Notes: generated by a model not told the origin, from the letters alone. A DNA stretch of 64,000 nucleotides from JAFTYR01 sp964571375 (GCA_964571375.1 CAZNBL010000001.1:1-64000); one strand, 5' to 3'. Counted from the first letter of the stretch, positions 22,668 through 32,317 are shown. A program made the numbers and translations.

Positions 22668-22814
22668 GGACTCTCGGGGTTCCCGGTTCGGTTGAACAAC
22701 CTGCACCTCGCAGGTATCTGCGAGATCGAACAGGAAACTCTTCTCCCGGACGGGACCAATACTATCCGATGGGCACAAGGCCGGAATCGGAATAAGTTGG
22801 GAATATTTAAAACC

Positions 22815-23183
22815 ATGATTCAGATGCAATCCAATCTGGACGTCGCCGACAACACCGGTGCTCGTTCAGTGCAGTGTATTAAAGTGTTGGGCGGTTCCAA
22901 GCGTCGTTATGCAAATATCGGCGACATCATCAAGGTAACCGTTAAAGAAGCAGCCCCCCGTGGCCGCGTCAAGAAAGGCGAAGTCTACAGTGCCGTAGTC
23001 GTCAGGACTGCAAAGGGTGTTCGTCGCCCTGATGGTTCTTCCATCCGCTTCGATGGTAATGCAGCTGTCCTGCTTAACAACAAACTTGAGCCGATCGGAA
23101 CACGTATCTTCGGACCGGTTACGCGTGAACTGCGTACCGAACGTTTCATGAAGATCGTTTCTCTGGCTCCGGAAGTTCTGTAA
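22815..23183 (+). CDS. rplN: 50S ribosomal protein L14
   Basis: L14 binds the 50S interface side and forms an intersubunit bridge. The start at 22815 gives [20 protein letters not shown], the family N-terminus; the 41 open codons upstream are leader. The 122-residue protein has [23 protein letters not shown] and the signature [28 protein letters not shown]. Length is normal. Confidence 0.98.
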   Translation: MIQMQSNLDVADNTGARSVQCIKVLGGSKRRYANIGDIIKVTVKEAAPRGRVKKGEVYSAVVVRTAKGVRRPDGSSIRFDGNAAVLLNNKLEPIGTRIFGPVTRELRTERFMKIVSLAPEVL

Positions 23184-23193
23184 GGAGAACAGA

Positions 23194-23514
23194 ATGCAGC
23201 GTATCCGCAAAGGTGATGAAGTTATCGTCATCACAGGCCGTGATAAAGGCAAGAAGGGAACTGTGGTTCAGGTGCACGACAATGGCAAGGTAACCGTTGA
23301 AGGCATCAACCTCGTTAAGAAGCACGTCAAGCCGAACCCGATGCTCGGCATGGCTGGCGGCATTATGGACAAGACTCTCCCGATCGACGCTTCCAACGTC
23401 ATGCTCTTCAACCCGAAGACAGGTAAGGGCGACCGCGTTGGCGTTCAGATCAAGGACGGTAAGAAAGTCCGCGTCTTCAAGAGTGACGGTGCCGAAGTCG
23501 GCGCCAAGGCATAA
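23194..23514 (+). CDS. rplX: 50S ribosomal protein L24
   Basis: L24 starts 50S assembly and lies at the tunnel exit. The 106-residue protein opens with the KOW motif ([27 protein letters not shown]) followed by [17 protein letters not shown]. Length is usual. The start is 10 bp after rplN behind a clear ribosome binding site (aaggaga). Confidence 0.97.
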   Translation: MQRIRKGDEVIVITGRDKGKKGTVVQVHDNGKVTVEGINLVKKHVKPNPMLGMAGGIMDKTLPIDASNVMLFNPKTGKGDRVGVQIKDGKKVRVFKSDGAEVGAKA

Positions 23515-23528
23515 GGGGGCACTAAACA

Positions 23529-24068
23529 ATGTCTCGTTTTTCTAAGCAGTACCACGAAGAAGTGGTACCGGCACTGACAAAGCAGTTCGGTTACAAGACC
23601 GTAATGCAGGTGCCCCGTATTACCAAGATCACCCTTAACATGGGTATTGGCGATGCTGTTAGCGATAAGAAGCTGGTTGATCATGCTGTCGAAGACATGA
23701 CTAAGATCGCCGGTCAGAAGCCTGTTGTCACTAAGACACGTAAGGCTATTGCTAACTTCAAGATTCGTGAAAACATGCCGATCGGCTGCATGGTAACTCT
23801 GCGCGGCGAACGTATGTACGAATTCCTTGACCGTCTCGTCACAATTGCTTTCCCGCGTGTTCGCGACTTCCGTGGTGTTAGCCCCCGCGCCTTCGACGGC
23901 CGTGGCAACTACAACATCGGTCTGAAAGAACAGATCATCTTCCCGGAAATCGAATACGACAAGATCGATAAGATCCGCGGTATGAACATCAGCATTACAA
24001 CAACCGCTAAGACGGATGAAGAAGCTAAGGCCCTCCTGGCTGCCTTCAATTTCCCGTTCCGTAACTAA
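23529..24068 (+). CDS. rplE: 50S ribosomal protein L5
   Basis: L5 binds 5S rRNA and contacts P-site tRNA. The 179-residue protein has [19 protein letters not shown] (about 26-44), [20 protein letters not shown], and the C-terminal [29 protein letters not shown]. All are family signatures and the length is typical. Confidence 0.98.
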   Translation: MSRFSKQYHEEVVPALTKQFGYKTVMQVPRITKITLNMGIGDAVSDKKLVDHAVEDMTKIAGQKPVVTKTRKAIANFKIRENMPIGCMVTLRGERMYEFLDRLVTIAFPRVRDFRGVSPRAFDGRGNYNIGLKEQIIFPEIEYDKIDKIRGMNISITTTAKTDEEAKALLAAFNFPFRN

Positions 24069-24080
24069 GCAGGTGACGAA

Positions 24081-24386
24081 TTGGCAAAGCTCGCATTAAT
24101 TAATCGCGAACTCAAGCGTGAAAAGACCGCTCAGAAGTTCGCAGCAAAACGTGCCGCTCTCAAGGCGGTTATTAACGATGCTACCCGCTCTATGGAAGAA
24201 CGCATGGACGCTCGTATCGCTCTGCAGGCCCTGCCTCGCGATGCAAGCCCCTGCCGTCAGCGTAATCGCTGTGAAGTCACGGGTCGTCCCCGTGGTACCT
24301 TCCGCAAGTTTGGTCTGTGCCGCACTAAGATCCGCGAAGCAGCCATGCACGGTGACATTCCCGGCCTGACTAAGGCCAGCTGGTAA
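24081..24386 (+). CDS. rpsN: 30S ribosomal protein S14
   Basis: S14 belongs to the 30S head near S3 and S10. The start is a TTG at 24081, supported by the family N-terminus [15 protein letters not shown] and the ribosome binding site aggtga. The 101-residue protein is the long zinc-free type: the C-terminal part reads [20 protein letters not shown] and lacks the paired CxxC of the short zinc form. A non-ATG start in a ribosomal gene is uncommon but the fit is good. Confidence 0.96.
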   Translation: MAKLALINRELKREKTAQKFAAKRAALKAVINDATRSMEERMDARIALQALPRDASPCRQRNRCEVTGRPRGTFRKFGLCRTKIREAAMHGDIPGLTKASW

Positions 24387-24402
24387 GCGAGGAGATTGCA
24401 AA

Positions 24403-24798
24403 ATGAGTATGAGTGATCCGATCGCCGACATGCTGACCCGTATTCGTAACGGTCAGAGCGTCGACAAGACGGAAGTTGCAATGCCTTCTTCTAAGCTGAA
24501 GGTGGCTATTGCTAAGGTTCTCGAAGATGAAGGCTACATCAGCGGTTACACCGTTGAAGCTAACGAAGGCAAGCCGGTTCTTCACATTGGTCTGAAGTAC
24601 TACGCAGGCCGTCCGGTTATCGAACGCATCGAACGCGTTTCCCGCCCCGGTCTTCGAGTTTACAAGAATCGTCAGACTATCCCCCAGGTCATGAACGGCC
24701 TCGGCATTGCGATCGTCTCCACACCGCAGGGTGTTATGACTGATCGTAAGGCTCGTGAAGCCGGCATTGGTGGCGAAGTACTCTGCTACGTTGCCTAA
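24403..24798 (+). CDS. rpsH: 30S ribosomal protein S8
   Basis: S8 binds the central domain of 16S rRNA, and in E. coli represses the spc operon. The 131-residue protein starts [17 protein letters not shown], a form common in Burkholderiales (MSDPIAD two codons later is the alternative). The C-terminus holds [33 protein letters not shown], with the STxxG rRNA-binding signature. Confidence 0.97.
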   Translation: MSMSDPIADMLTRIRNGQSVDKTEVAMPSSKLKVAIAKVLEDEGYISGYTVEANEGKPVLHIGLKYYAGRPVIERIERVSRPGLRVYKNRQTIPQVMNGLGIAIVSTPQGVMTDRKAREAGIGGEVLCYVA

Positions 24799-24811
24799 GT
24801 CAGGAGGAAAA

Positions 24812-25345
24812 ATGTCTCGAGTAGCTAAAGTTCCCGTCGCTCTCGTAAGCGGCGTTGAAGCTAAGATCGAAAACAACGTTATCGTTGTTAAGGGCCCGAA
24901 GGGCACACTCTCCGTCCCGATGCACAAGGACGTTGAAGTTACGATCGAAAACAACGAAGTTTCCTTCAAGGCTAAGTCTGAATCTAAGGAAGCCAACGCA
25001 ATGAGCGGCACAATGCGTGCTCTCGTTAACAACATGGTTGTTGGCGTTTCCGCAGGCTTCTCCAAGAAGTTGACTCTGGTCGGCGTGGGCTACCGTGCCC
25101 AGGCTCAGGGTACAAAGCTCAACCTTAACCTCGGCTTCAGCCACCCTGTGGTTCACGAAATGCCCGAAGGCATCAAGGTTGAAACACCGTCCCAGACAGA
25201 AATCATCATTTCCGGCGCCAACAAGCAGATGGTTGGCCAGGTTGCAGCTGATATCCGCAGCTACCGCGCTCCGGAACCCTATAAGGGCAAGGGCGTTCGC
25301 TATGCTGATGAAGTTGTGATCATCAAGGAAACTAAGAAGAAGTAA
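24812..25345 (+). CDS. rplF: 50S ribosomal protein L6
   Basis: L6 lies near the sarcin-ricin loop and factor-binding site. I start it at 24812 ([18 protein letters not shown]) because an aggagg ribosome binding site precedes it; an upstream in-frame start would lie inside rpsH. The 177-residue protein ends with the L6 signature [20 protein letters not shown]. Confidence 0.98.
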   Translation: MSRVAKVPVALVSGVEAKIENNVIVVKGPKGTLSVPMHKDVEVTIENNEVSFKAKSESKEANAMSGTMRALVNNMVVGVSAGFSKKLTLVGVGYRAQAQGTKLNLNLGFSHPVVHEMPEGIKVETPSQTEIIISGANKQMVGQVAADIRSYRAPEPYKGKGVRYADEVVIIKETKKK

Positions 25346-25360
25346 TCGCGGAGGCTTAAA

Positions 25361-25729
25361 GTGATCGACAAGAAACAAAATCGTTTGCGTCGTGCGCGTG
25401 CCACGCGTGCTCGCATCAAGATGGAAAAGGTGAATCGTCTGACGGTTCATCGTACCAACGTGCATATGTATGCACAGATTATCTCTGCTGACGGCAGCCG
25501 TGTTCTGTGCTCCGCTTCCACAGTTGAAGCTGAAGTTCGCGCTGAACTCGCTGGTGTAAGCGGTAAGGGCGGCAACGTCAACGCTGCTAAGATCATCGGT
25601 AAGCGTGTTGCTGAAAAGGCTCTTGCTGCTGGCATTGACACCTGTGCTTTCGACCGCGCAGGCTACCGTTACCACGGCCGTGTACGCGCTCTCGCTGAAG
25701 CTGCGCGCGAAGCCGGTCTCAAGTTCTAA
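25361..25729 (+). CDS. rplR: 50S ribosomal protein L18
   Basis: L18 binds 5S rRNA with L5 and L25. The start is a GTG at 25361 behind ggaggct. The 122-residue protein shows [16 protein letters not shown] (about 26-41) and the C-terminal [26 protein letters not shown] signature. Length is usual. Confidence 0.97.
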   Translation: MIDKKQNRLRRARATRARIKMEKVNRLTVHRTNVHMYAQIISADGSRVLCSASTVEAEVRAELAGVSGKGGNVNAAKIIGKRVAEKALAAGIDTCAFDRAGYRYHGRVRALAEAAREAGLKF

Positions 25730-25740
25730 GGAAAACAGAA

Positions 25741-26262
25741 ATGGCTAAAGTACAAGCTAAAGGCGCTGCTGACGTAGAACAGGATGACGGCATTCGCGAA
25801 AAGATGATTGCTGTTAACCGCGTTACTAAGGTGGTTAAGGGCGGTCGTATTCTCGGTTTCGCTGCATTGACTGTTGTTGGCGATGGCGACGGCAGAATCG
25901 GTATGGGCAAGGGTAAGTCCAAGGAAGTTCCCGTGTCCGTTCAGAAGGCTATGGACCAGGCTCGTCGCAGCATGGAAAAGATTCCTCTGAAGAATGGCAC
26001 AATCTTCCACGCAGTTGAAGGCCATCACGGCGCTTCCCGCGTTATCCTCATGCCGGCTCCGGAAGGTACTGGTGTGATCGCCGGTGGTCCGATGCGTGCT
26101 ATCTTCGACGTTATGGGCATCCGTAACATCGTTGCTAAGTCCCACGGTTCTTCCAATCCGTACAACATGGTTCGCGCTACTCTGAATGCGCTCGAAAATC
26201 TCAGAACTCCGAGTGAAATTGCTGCTAAGCGTGGCAAGACAGTCGAAGAACTGATCGGCTAA
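25741..26262 (+). CDS. rpsE: 30S ribosomal protein S5
   Basis: S5 contributes to the mRNA entry tunnel, decoding fidelity and spectinomycin action. The 173-residue protein has [30 protein letters not shown] (about 20-49; the loop near VTKVVKGG is the spectinomycin contact and looks wild type) and [16 protein letters not shown]. Length is typical. Confidence 0.98.
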   Translation: MAKVQAKGAADVEQDDGIREKMIAVNRVTKVVKGGRILGFAALTVVGDGDGRIGMGKGKSKEVPVSVQKAMDQARRSMEKIPLKNGTIFHAVEGHHGASRVILMPAPEGTGVIAGGPMRAIFDVMGIRNIVAKSHGSSNPYNMVRATLNALENLRTPSEIAAKRGKTVEELIG

Positions 26263-26280
26263 TTGGTTGGAGAGTGACAA

Positions 26281-26460
26281 ATGAGTAAGAAAACTGTCAA
26301 GGTTACCTTGGTTAAGAGCCCGATCGGCTGCAAGGCCGCTCATCGCGCTACAGTCCTTGGTCTTGGTCTGAAGAAGATCGGTCAGACTCGTGAACTGGAA
26401 GATACGCCTGCTGTACGCGGCATGATCAACACAGTTTGCTATCTGGTTCGTGCCGAGTAA
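26281..26460 (+). CDS. rpmD: 50S ribosomal protein L30
   Basis: This 59-residue protein lies between rpsE and rplO, as in other proteobacteria. It starts [20 protein letters not shown] and contains [18 protein letters not shown], the L30 signature. A good ribosome binding site (ttggagag) precedes the ATG. It has the usual short bacterial length. Confidence 0.95.
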   Translation: MSKKTVKVTLVKSPIGCKAAHRATVLGLGLKKIGQTRELEDTPAVRGMINTVCYLVRAE

Positions 26461-26473
26461 AGAGGGTTTAGAC

Positions 26474-26917
26474 ATGAAACTTAATACTATTCAACCTGCA
26501 GAAGGCTCTAAGTCCGCAGCTCACCGCGTCGGTCGTGGCGTTGGTAGCGGCTGGGGTAAGACAGCCGGCCGCGGCCACAAGGGTCAGAAGTCCCGTGCTG
26601 GCGGCTTCCACAAGGTTGGTTTTGAAGGCGGTCAGATGCCGATGCATCGTCGTCTGCCGAAGCGTGGCTTCACCTCTTGGACTCACGAGTTCGTGGCTGA
26701 AGTTCGCCTCAGCGATCTTGAAAAGCTCGGTCTGGATGAAATCAATCTGGCTGATCTGATCAAGGCTGACGTCATCAAATCCGACTCCCAGGCTGCTCGC
26801 GTTATCCTCTCTGGCGAAATCACCAGAAAGGTTACTGTTCGCGGTCTGAGCGTTACAAAGGGTGCCAAGGCTGCTATCGAAGCTGCTGGCGGTACCGTAA
26901 TCGATTCCGAAAAGTAA
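26474..26917 (+). CDS. rplO: 50S ribosomal protein L15
   Basis: L15 is a late 50S assembly protein. Start 26474 gives [22 protein letters not shown], the family N-terminus, behind agaggg. The 147-residue protein has the Gly/Arg-rich N-terminal extension ([19 protein letters not shown]) that penetrates the rRNA, and the C-terminal [19 protein letters not shown] signature. secY follows after 26 bp. Confidence 0.98.
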   Translation: MKLNTIQPAEGSKSAAHRVGRGVGSGWGKTAGRGHKGQKSRAGGFHKVGFEGGQMPMHRRLPKRGFTSWTHEFVAEVRLSDLEKLGLDEINLADLIKADVIKSDSQAARVILSGEITRKVTVRGLSVTKGAKAAIEAAGGTVIDSEK

Positions 26918-26943
26918 TTAACTTTTAGCCAAAGGAACCTAAC

Positions 26944-28272
26944 GTGGCCAAGAATATTCAACCGAAAGCCGGCGGCAAATACGGCGATCTCTACAGTCGT
27001 CTCATTTTCCTTGTTCTGGCTCTCGTTGTATTTCGTATAGGCACACATATTCCGGTTCCCGGGATCGATCCTGATTCTTTGCGCGAGCTGTTTAATCAGC
27101 AGAAGGGCGGTATTCTGGGCCTGTTCAACATGTTCTCAGGTGGCGCCCTCTCCAGATTCTCCATCTTTGCTCTTGGTATCATGCCGTACATTTCGGCATC
27201 GATTATCATGCAGATGCTTTCCTACGTTCTCCCGAGCCTGGAAGCACTGCGTAAAGAGGGTGAATCTGGCCGTCGCAAGATCACCCAATACACCCGTTAC
27301 GGAACATTGCTGCTGGGTGCCTTCCAGGCTCTCGGTATTGCAGTCGCTCTGGAATCTCAGCCTGGACTCGTTATCGATCCGGGTCTTTTCTTCCGCGGTG
27401 TCTGCGTTATTTCCCTGGTTACAGGTACGATGTTCCTGATGTGGCTTGGTGAACAGATCACCGAGCGCGGTATTGGCAACGGCATTTCCATCATCATTTT
27501 CGCCGGTATCGTTGCAGGTCTTCCCGCAGCGGTCAGCGGTCTGTTCCAGCTGGTTTCTACCGGCGCTATCAGCCCGCTTTCTTCAATCTTCGTGATTGCA
27601 GTGGTGATTCTGGTGACAGCATTTGTGGTGTTCTTCGAAAGAGGCCAGCGCCGCATTACTGTTAACTATGCCAAGCGACAGATTGGCAATAAGATCTACG
27701 GTGGTCAGAGCTCTTATCTCCCGCTCAAGATCAATATGGCCAATGTCATCCCGCCGATTTTTGCATCTTCCCTGATCCTGTTCCCTGCAACTCTCGCAGG
27801 CTGGTTCACCAGCGGAGATTCAACAAGATGGCTTCGTGACTTGGCGGCTTCTCTGTCCCCCGGTCAGCCGTTATATACACTGCTTTACGCAGCACTCATC
27901 GTGTTCTTTGCTTACTTCTACACGGCATTGGTTTTCAATCCGCGTGAAACAGCAGAAAACCTGAAGAAGAGTGGTGCATTCGTACCGGGCATCCGTCCTG
28001 GCGAACAGACATCTCGTTATATCGACCGTGTTCTGCTTCGTCTGACTTTGGCGGGTTCCTTCTATCTTGTATTTGTCTGCTTGGTTCCGGAATTCCTGAA
28101 TCTGCGCTTTAACGTCCCGTTCTACTTCGGCGGCACATCTCTGCTGATCGTCGTAGTTGTTACAATGGACTTCATGAGCCAGGTACAGGCTTATCTGATG
28201 AGCCATCAGTATGAATCGTTGCTGAAGAAGACCAATTTCAAGGGCTTCGGACCGGGTTCTTTGCCCCGTTAA
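26944..28272 (+). CDS. secY: Preprotein translocase subunit SecY
   Basis: SecY is the protein-conducting channel of the inner membrane. The 442-residue protein starts with GTG behind aaaggaacc. Ten membrane segments can be traced. It has the plug region ([11 protein letters not shown] ... [30 protein letters not shown], about 37-90) and the cytoplasmic loop [13 protein letters not shown]. It works with SecE, encoded at the left edge of the window. It is the last gene before the alpha operon, with no infA following. Confidence 0.98.
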   Translation: MAKNIQPKAGGKYGDLYSRLIFLVLALVVFRIGTHIPVPGIDPDSLRELFNQQKGGILGLFNMFSGGALSRFSIFALGIMPYISASIIMQMLSYVLPSLEALRKEGESGRRKITQYTRYGTLLLGAFQALGIAVALESQPGLVIDPGLFFRGVCVISLVTGTMFLMWLGEQITERGIGNGISIIIFAGIVAGLPAAVSGLFQLVSTGAISPLSSIFVIAVVILVTAFVVFFERGQRRITVNYAKRQIGNKIYGGQSSYLPLKINMANVIPPIFASSLILFPATLAGWFTSGDSTRWLRDLAASLSPGQPLYTLLYAALIVFFAYFYTALVFNPRETAENLKKSGAFVPGIRPGEQTSRYIDRVLLRLTLAGSFYLVFVCLVPEFLNLRFNVPFYFGGTSLLIVVVVTMDFMSQVQAYLMSHQYESLLKKTNFKGFGPGSLPR

Positions 28273-28293
28273 AAAATTAGCAACAAATCTGAT

Positions 28294-28330
28294 TTGCTTC
28301 GCGGTGCGTGATTAGATATAATCACGCACC
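28294..28330 (+). promoter_or_regulatory. Alpha-operon promoter inside a 12-bp inverted repeat
   Basis: TTGCTT (28294-28299), 17-bp spacer, perfect TATAAT (28317-28322). The inverted repeat GGTGCGTGATTA (28303-28314) / TAATCACGCACC (28319-28330) with a 4-base centre covers the spacer and the -10 box. It is therefore either a secY terminator without T-run, an operator, or both. The downstream unit is rpmJ-rpsM-rpsK-rpsD-rpoA. Confidence 0.7.
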
Positions 28331-28340
28331 CTGAAGTTAT

Positions 28341-28371
28341 GCTTTGTGTTTTGCACTACAAAATGCAAAGC
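28341..28371 (+). promoter_or_regulatory. Leader hairpin before rpmJ
   Basis: GCTTTGTGTTTTG (28341-28353) pairs with CAAAATGCAAAGC (28359-28371), a 13-bp stem with two G-U pairs and a 5-base loop. It lies in the 5' leader, about 12 nt after the predicted start site and 53 nt before rpmJ. It may be a ribosomal-protein autoregulation site; the partner is unknown. Confidence 0.45.
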
Positions 28372-28423
28372 TGGTTCTGTGCAAGACGTCAGCGAGGCGT
28401 TTTGTGCACTTTTGGAGATAACT

Positions 28424-28537
28424 ATGAAAGTAAACGCTTCGGTCAAGAAAATGTGCCGTAAGTGCAAAATCATCAAGCGCAAGGGCGTGGTCCGTGTGAT
28501 CTGTGCAGATCCCCGCCACAAGCAGCGCCAAGGCTAA
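28424..28537 (+). CDS. rpmJ: 50S ribosomal protein L36
   Basis: L36 is the smallest ribosomal protein, 37 residues here: [20 protein letters not shown] and then a tail with the third Cys and the His. The zinc ribbon CxxC ... C ... H is intact, so this is the zinc-binding type. The start at 28424 follows ttggagat; the longer open frame upstream is leader. infA, which normally stands before rpmJ in Burkholderiales, is missing. Confidence 0.96.
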   Translation: MKVNASVKKMCRKCKIIKRKGVVRVICADPRHKQRQG

Positions 28538-28548
28538 AGAGGTAAATA

Positions 28549-28914
28549 ATGGCTCGTATCGCCGGTATTAACATTCCGCCGAATCAGCACGCTGTCATCG
28601 GTCTGACTGCCATTTATGGTATTGGTCGTCCCCGTGCTCGTGAAATCCTTGAAACGGTCGGTGTTGAAACGACTAAGAAGGTCAAAGACTTAACTGATGC
28701 TGAACTTGAACTCATCCGTGAGGCTGTTGCCAAGTTCACTGTTGAAGGCGACCTCCGTCGTGAAGTTCAATTATCTATTAAGCGCCTTATCGACTTGGGC
28801 ACATATCGTGGCATGCGTCATCGCCGCGGTCTGCCGGTTCGTGGTCAGCGCACACGCACCAACGCTCGTACCCGCAAGGGCCCGAAGAAGGCTGGTGTAG
28901 CGCTCAAGAAGTAA
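28549..28914 (+). CDS. rpsM: 30S ribosomal protein S13
   Basis: S13 contacts P-site tRNA and forms bridges to the 50S subunit. The 121-residue protein begins [20 protein letters not shown] and has the helix-two-turn-helix region [13 protein letters not shown] and the C-terminal [20 protein letters not shown]. Length is normal. It follows rpmJ after 11 bp. Confidence 0.98.
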   Translation: MARIAGINIPPNQHAVIGLTAIYGIGRPRAREILETVGVETTKKVKDLTDAELELIREAVAKFTVEGDLRREVQLSIKRLIDLGTYRGMRHRRGLPVRGQRTRTNARTRKGPKKAGVALKK

Positions 28915-28928
28915 GGTAGAGGACTACT

Positions 28929-29342
28929 ATGGCAGGAAAGATTCCTAGCGCTCAGCAGATCGCTGCTCAGCGTTCCCGCAGAAAAGTAAAGAAGGTTGTT
29001 AACGAAGGTATCGCCCACGTTCACGCTTCTTCCAACAACACAATCATCACAATTACCGACCGCCAGGGTAATGCCATCGCTGCTTCCAGCGCCGGTGCTC
29101 AGGGTTTCAAGGGCTCTCGTAAGTCCACTCCCTTCGCTGCACAGGTTGCTGCTGAACAGGCTGGTAAGATTGCTCAGGAATACGGCCTCAAGAACGTCGA
29201 AGTCCGCATCATGGGACCGGGACCTGGCCGTGAATCTAGCGTCCGCGCTCTGAATGCTCTCGGTATTCGCGTCACGTCTATCCAGGACGTTACACCGGTT
29301 CCGCATAACGGTGTTCGCCCCTCTAAGCGTCGTCGCGTTTAA
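28929..29342 (+). CDS. rpsK: 30S ribosomal protein S11
   Basis: S11 forms the 30S platform by the Shine-Dalgarno helix. The 137-residue protein contains [22 protein letters not shown] (about 27-48) and ends [20 protein letters not shown], the family signature. Length is slightly above the E. coli protein because of a basic N-terminal extension. Confidence 0.98.
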   Translation: MAGKIPSAQQIAAQRSRRKVKKVVNEGIAHVHASSNNTIITITDRQGNAIAASSAGAQGFKGSRKSTPFAAQVAAEQAGKIAQEYGLKNVEVRIMGPGPGRESSVRALNALGIRVTSIQDVTPVPHNGVRPSKRRRV

Positions 29343-29414
29343 TTAATATTTTCCCGCGTTTATTGGTTCAAACCTTTGAACTGAATGTGGAAAACCACAG
29401 GATAAGAGAAACAA

Positions 29415-30038
29415 ATGGCTCGTTATATCGGACCTAAAGAAAAGCTCGCACGCCGTGAAGGCGTCGATCTGAATCTTAAGAGCTCTACCCGCTCTTTCGA
29501 TTCCAAGTGCAAGCATGAAACAGCACCTGGTCAGCACGGTCGCACTTCCGGTGCCCGTCTCTCTGACTACGGTCATCAGCTTCGCGAAAAGCAGAAAGTT
29601 AAGCGTACATATGGCGTTCTCGAACGTCAGTTCCGCCTCTACTTTGCCAAGGCAGCTAAGATGCGTGGCAACACTGGCGAAAAGCTGCTTGAGCTCCTCG
29701 AATGCCGTCTGGACAATGTCGTATACCGCATGGGTTTCGGCTCCACACGTGCTGAAGCTCGTCAGCTCGTCAGCCACTGCGCTATCAGCGTAAACGGCAA
29801 TAAGGTCAACATTCCTTCCTACCAGGTTAAGGCTGGCGACGTTATCGCTATCCGCGAAAAGGCTAAGAAGCAGGTTCGCATCGCTGAAAGCCTGAAGCAG
29901 GCCGAATCCATCGGTCTTCCGGCTTGGGTTGCAGTTGACTCCAAAAAACTCGAAGGCACATTCAAGAACGTTCCTGCCCGCGACGAAATCTGTCCGGACG
30001 TCAACGAATCTCTGATTGTCGAATTGTACTCTCGCTAA
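29415..30038 (+). CDS. rpsD: 30S ribosomal protein S4
   Basis: S4 starts 30S assembly, and in E. coli represses the alpha operon. The 207-residue protein starts [19 protein letters not shown] and has the S4 domain with [23 protein letters not shown] (about 99-121). Length is typical. A 158-bp interval with two strong hairpins lies before rpoA. Confidence 0.98.
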   Translation: MARYIGPKEKLARREGVDLNLKSSTRSFDSKCKHETAPGQHGRTSGARLSDYGHQLREKQKVKRTYGVLERQFRLYFAKAAKMRGNTGEKLLELLECRLDNVVYRMGFGSTRAEARQLVSHCAISVNGNKVNIPSYQVKAGDVIAIREKAKKQVRIAESLKQAESIGLPAWVAVDSKKLEGTFKNVPARDEICPDVNESLIVELYSR

Positions 30039-30049
30039 TTTGCAGTAAA

Positions 30050-30118
30050 CTTAGGCGGTGTAGTGCGCCGCCTAAGCGCAGTATCACAAGAACGATCCTC
30101 TCCCCGGGGCAGGATCGT
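30050..30118 (+). promoter_or_regulatory. Two GC-rich hairpins between rpsD and rpoA
   Basis: Stem 1: CTTAGGCGG (30050-30058) / CCGCCTAAG (30068-30076). Stem 2: ACGATCCT (30092-30099) / AGGATCGT (30111-30118), enclosing CCCCGGGG. Neither has a T-run. They may be processing or stability elements that set rpoA output apart from the ribosomal genes. Confidence 0.55.
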
Positions 30119-30196
30119 CTCTTCGTATCTAAGCCCCGCTAATCCTGGCAGCCTTATCGGTGTAACGAACCGAGGGTATTGTAAAAAGGATAATTC

Positions 30197-31234
30197 ATGT
30201 CTGTTAATAATCTGCTGAAACCGCGCAGTATCGATGTCGAAACTGCCGAAGGTAATCCGTATTCCGCAACTGTGACAATGGAACCGTTTGAAACCGGTTA
30301 CGCTCACACTCTCGGTAATGCACTCCGCCGCGTTCTTCTCAGCTCCATGATCGGTTTCGCTCCGACAGAAGCTCAGATCGCCGGTGTTGTTCACGAATAC
30401 AGCCAGATCGACGGCGTTAAGGAAGACGTAGTTGACATTCTTCTGAATGTTAAGGGCGTTATCTTCAAGCTCGAAAACCGTGACGAAGTTACTGTTACTC
30501 TCCGTAAGGAAGGTCAGGGCGTCGTTACAGCTCACGACTTCGAACTGCCGCACGACGTCACCATTCTTAACCCGGATCACGTGATTGCTAACCTCTCCGG
30601 TGGCAAGCTCGATATGCAGATTAAGATCGAAAAGGGCAGAGGCTATCAGCCCGGTGATATGCGTGCTCTCAAGGATGACTACAGCAAGAGCACCCTTGGC
30701 CGCATCATCATGGACGCTTCCTTCTCCCCGATTCTCCGCGTTGCTTACCGCGTCGAAAACGCTCGTGTCGAACAGCGTACCGACCTCGATAAGCTCGTTA
30801 TGACGATCGACACTAACGGCTCCATTCTTCCTGAAGAAGCTCTGCGTCAGGCAGCTCACATTCTCCAGGATCAGCTTTCCGTCTTCGGCGGCATCGCTAC
30901 TATCGGTACTGAACCGGTTGCAGCTGCTCCGGTTGCTCAGGCTGGCGTTGCCGGCTTCGCTGCTCCGGCACAGCCGAAACCGCAGCCCCCGGTTGACCCG
31001 ATCCTCCGTCGTCCGGTTGACGATCTCGAACTCACAGTTCGTTCCGCCAACTGCCTGAAGGCTGAAAACATTTACTACATCGGCGATCTTATCCAGAGAA
31101 CCGAAAACGAACTTCTTAAGACTCCGAACCTCGGCCGTAAGTCTCTTAACGAGATCAAGGAAGTGCTCGGTGCTCACGGTCTGACTCTTGGCATGAAGCT
31201 GGAAAACTGGCCTCCTGCCGGTCTTGATCACTAA
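30197..31234 (+). CDS. rpoA: DNA-directed RNA polymerase subunit alpha
   Basis: The alpha subunit scaffolds RNA polymerase and binds UP elements and activators. The 345-residue protein has the dimerisation N-terminal domain ([18 protein letters not shown], about 35-52), an Ala/Pro/Gln-rich linker (about 234-265), and the C-terminal domain with [24 protein letters not shown] and [16 protein letters not shown]. It is about 15 residues longer than the E. coli protein, mainly in the linker. Confidence 0.98.
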   Translation: MSVNNLLKPRSIDVETAEGNPYSATVTMEPFETGYAHTLGNALRRVLLSSMIGFAPTEAQIAGVVHEYSQIDGVKEDVVDILLNVKGVIFKLENRDEVTVTLRKEGQGVVTAHDFELPHDVTILNPDHVIANLSGGKLDMQIKIEKGRGYQPGDMRALKDDYSKSTLGRIIMDASFSPILRVAYRVENARVEQRTDLDKLVMTIDTNGSILPEEALRQAAHILQDQLSVFGGIATIGTEPVAAAPVAQAGVAGFAAPAQPKPQPPVDPILRRPVDDLELTVRSANCLKAENIYYIGDLIQRTENELLKTPNLGRKSLNEIKEVLGAHGLTLGMKLENWPPAGLDH

Positions 31235-31254
31235 TACGTTTGTCAGCTAAGTAG

Positions 31255-31297
31255 TTGATAGATGTGGGAGAAAGTTATACAATCGCGACTTTCTCCC
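31255..31297 (+). promoter_or_regulatory. Promoter of rplQ overlapping an inverted repeat
   Basis: TTGATA (31255-31260), 17-bp spacer, TACAAT (31278-31283). GGGAGAAAGT (31266-31275) and ACTTTCTCCC (31288-31297) form a 10-bp inverted repeat around the -10 box. It resembles the layout before rpmJ. It would let rplQ be transcribed apart from rpoA. Confidence 0.6.
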
Positions 31298-31384
31298 TAA
31301 CCCGCCCGCTCAGTTTTTCTGGGATAGAAGAGACGGGAGATGCCCAAAGGGCACCCTAACTAGATATTTTTAAGGAAATTTAAA

Positions 31385-31783
31385 ATGCGTCACAATCACG
31401 GACTTCGCAAACTCAACCGTACATCTGCCCACCGTCTGGCAATGCTCCGCAACATGATGAACTCTCTGCTTCGTCATGAAGCCATCAAGACAACTCTCCC
31501 GAAGGCTAAGGAACTTCGCCGTGTTGTCGAACCGATGATCACACTTGCCAAGAACCCGACAGTTGCTAACAAGCGTCTCGCTTTCAACCGTTTGCGTGAC
31601 CGCGAAATGGTCGTCAAGCTCTTCAACGAAATCGGCCCGATGTTCAAGGAACGTAACGGCGGCTACACTCGCATCCTCAAGTGCGGCTTCCGCGTCGGCG
31701 ACAATGCTCCGATGGCTTTCGTCGAACTCGTTCAGCACACTGAACCGAAGACTGAAGTTGCTGCAGAAGAAGTTAAGGCCTAA
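31385..31783 (+). CDS. rplQ: 50S ribosomal protein L17
   Basis: L17 lies at the tunnel exit region of the 50S subunit. The 132-residue protein starts [20 protein letters not shown], with [29 protein letters not shown] (about 20-48), and a C-terminal FVELVQHT. The acidic tail ([14 protein letters not shown]) is an add-on to the core. It ends the ribosomal super-cluster and is followed by a terminator hairpin. Confidence 0.98.
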   Translation: MRHNHGLRKLNRTSAHRLAMLRNMMNSLLRHEAIKTTLPKAKELRRVVEPMITLAKNPTVANKRLAFNRLRDREMVVKLFNEIGPMFKERNGGYTRILKCGFRVGDNAPMAFVELVQHTEPKTEVAAEEVKA

Positions 31784-31813
31784 TTAGCCCGATCTTCCTG
31801 ATCAGTTTCTAGC

Positions 31814-31843
31814 AAAGCCCGCACCTTGTGTGCGGGCTTTGTC
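31814..31843 (+). terminator. Terminator after rplQ
   Basis: AAAGCCCGCA (31814-31823) and TGCGGGCTTT (31831-31840) form a 10-bp stem. The T-run is short (TTTGT), so termination may be partial and the next gene may be co-transcribed. Confidence 0.7.
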
Positions 31844-31884
31844 ATAAGTACCGCAAGAAAACGTTTAACGAATCGCGAAAGACT

Positions 31885-32307
31885 ATGGCAATCGAATCAA
31901 CAGAGAGCGTACGTTTGGACAAGTGGCTTTGGGCAGCCCGTTTCTATAAGACCAGAACGCTTGCACAGGACAATATCGAACTCGGTCGAGTCCGTATGCA
32001 AGGCGTGCGTCTTAAGCCGAGTAAGGACGTCAAAATCGGCGAGACACTGGAAATTATCCGCGGTCAGGAACGTTTTATCGTTGTGGTAAAGGCATTGTCC
32101 GGAAAAAGAGGCAGTGCGACGGTTGCTCAGACGCTCTATGAAGAAACCGAAGAGAGCCGCAGTCAGAGAGAACGTATTCGCGAAAACAGCAAACTGATGC
32201 CGATGCCGGGAGCCGGCGTCAGAGGTCGTCCTACGAAACGTGACGGCCGAAAAATTCGGGAATTTATGGATCACGAATTCGGATACGTCTCCGAAAACGA
32301 GATCTGA
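31885..32307 (+). CDS. hslR: S4-domain RNA-binding protein, HslR (Hsp15)-like
   Basis: Hsp15 binds free 50S subunits carrying nascent chains and helps rescue stalled ribosomes. The 140-residue protein has an S4 domain at the N-terminus (RLDKWLWAARFYKTRTLAQ, about 9-27, then GETLEIIRGQERFIVVVKAL). A basic tail follows (RGRPTKRDGRKI), as in the family. I chose MAIES at 31885 because earlier codons run into the rplQ terminator. The link with ribosome genes fits the role. Symbol by family resemblance. Confidence 0.8.
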   Translation: MAIESTESVRLDKWLWAARFYKTRTLAQDNIELGRVRMQGVRLKPSKDVKIGETLEIIRGQERFIVVVKALSGKRGSATVAQTLYEETEESRSQRERIRENSKLMPMPGAGVRGRPTKRDGRKIREFMDHEFGYVSENEI

Positions 32308-32317
32308 CAGACAAAAC

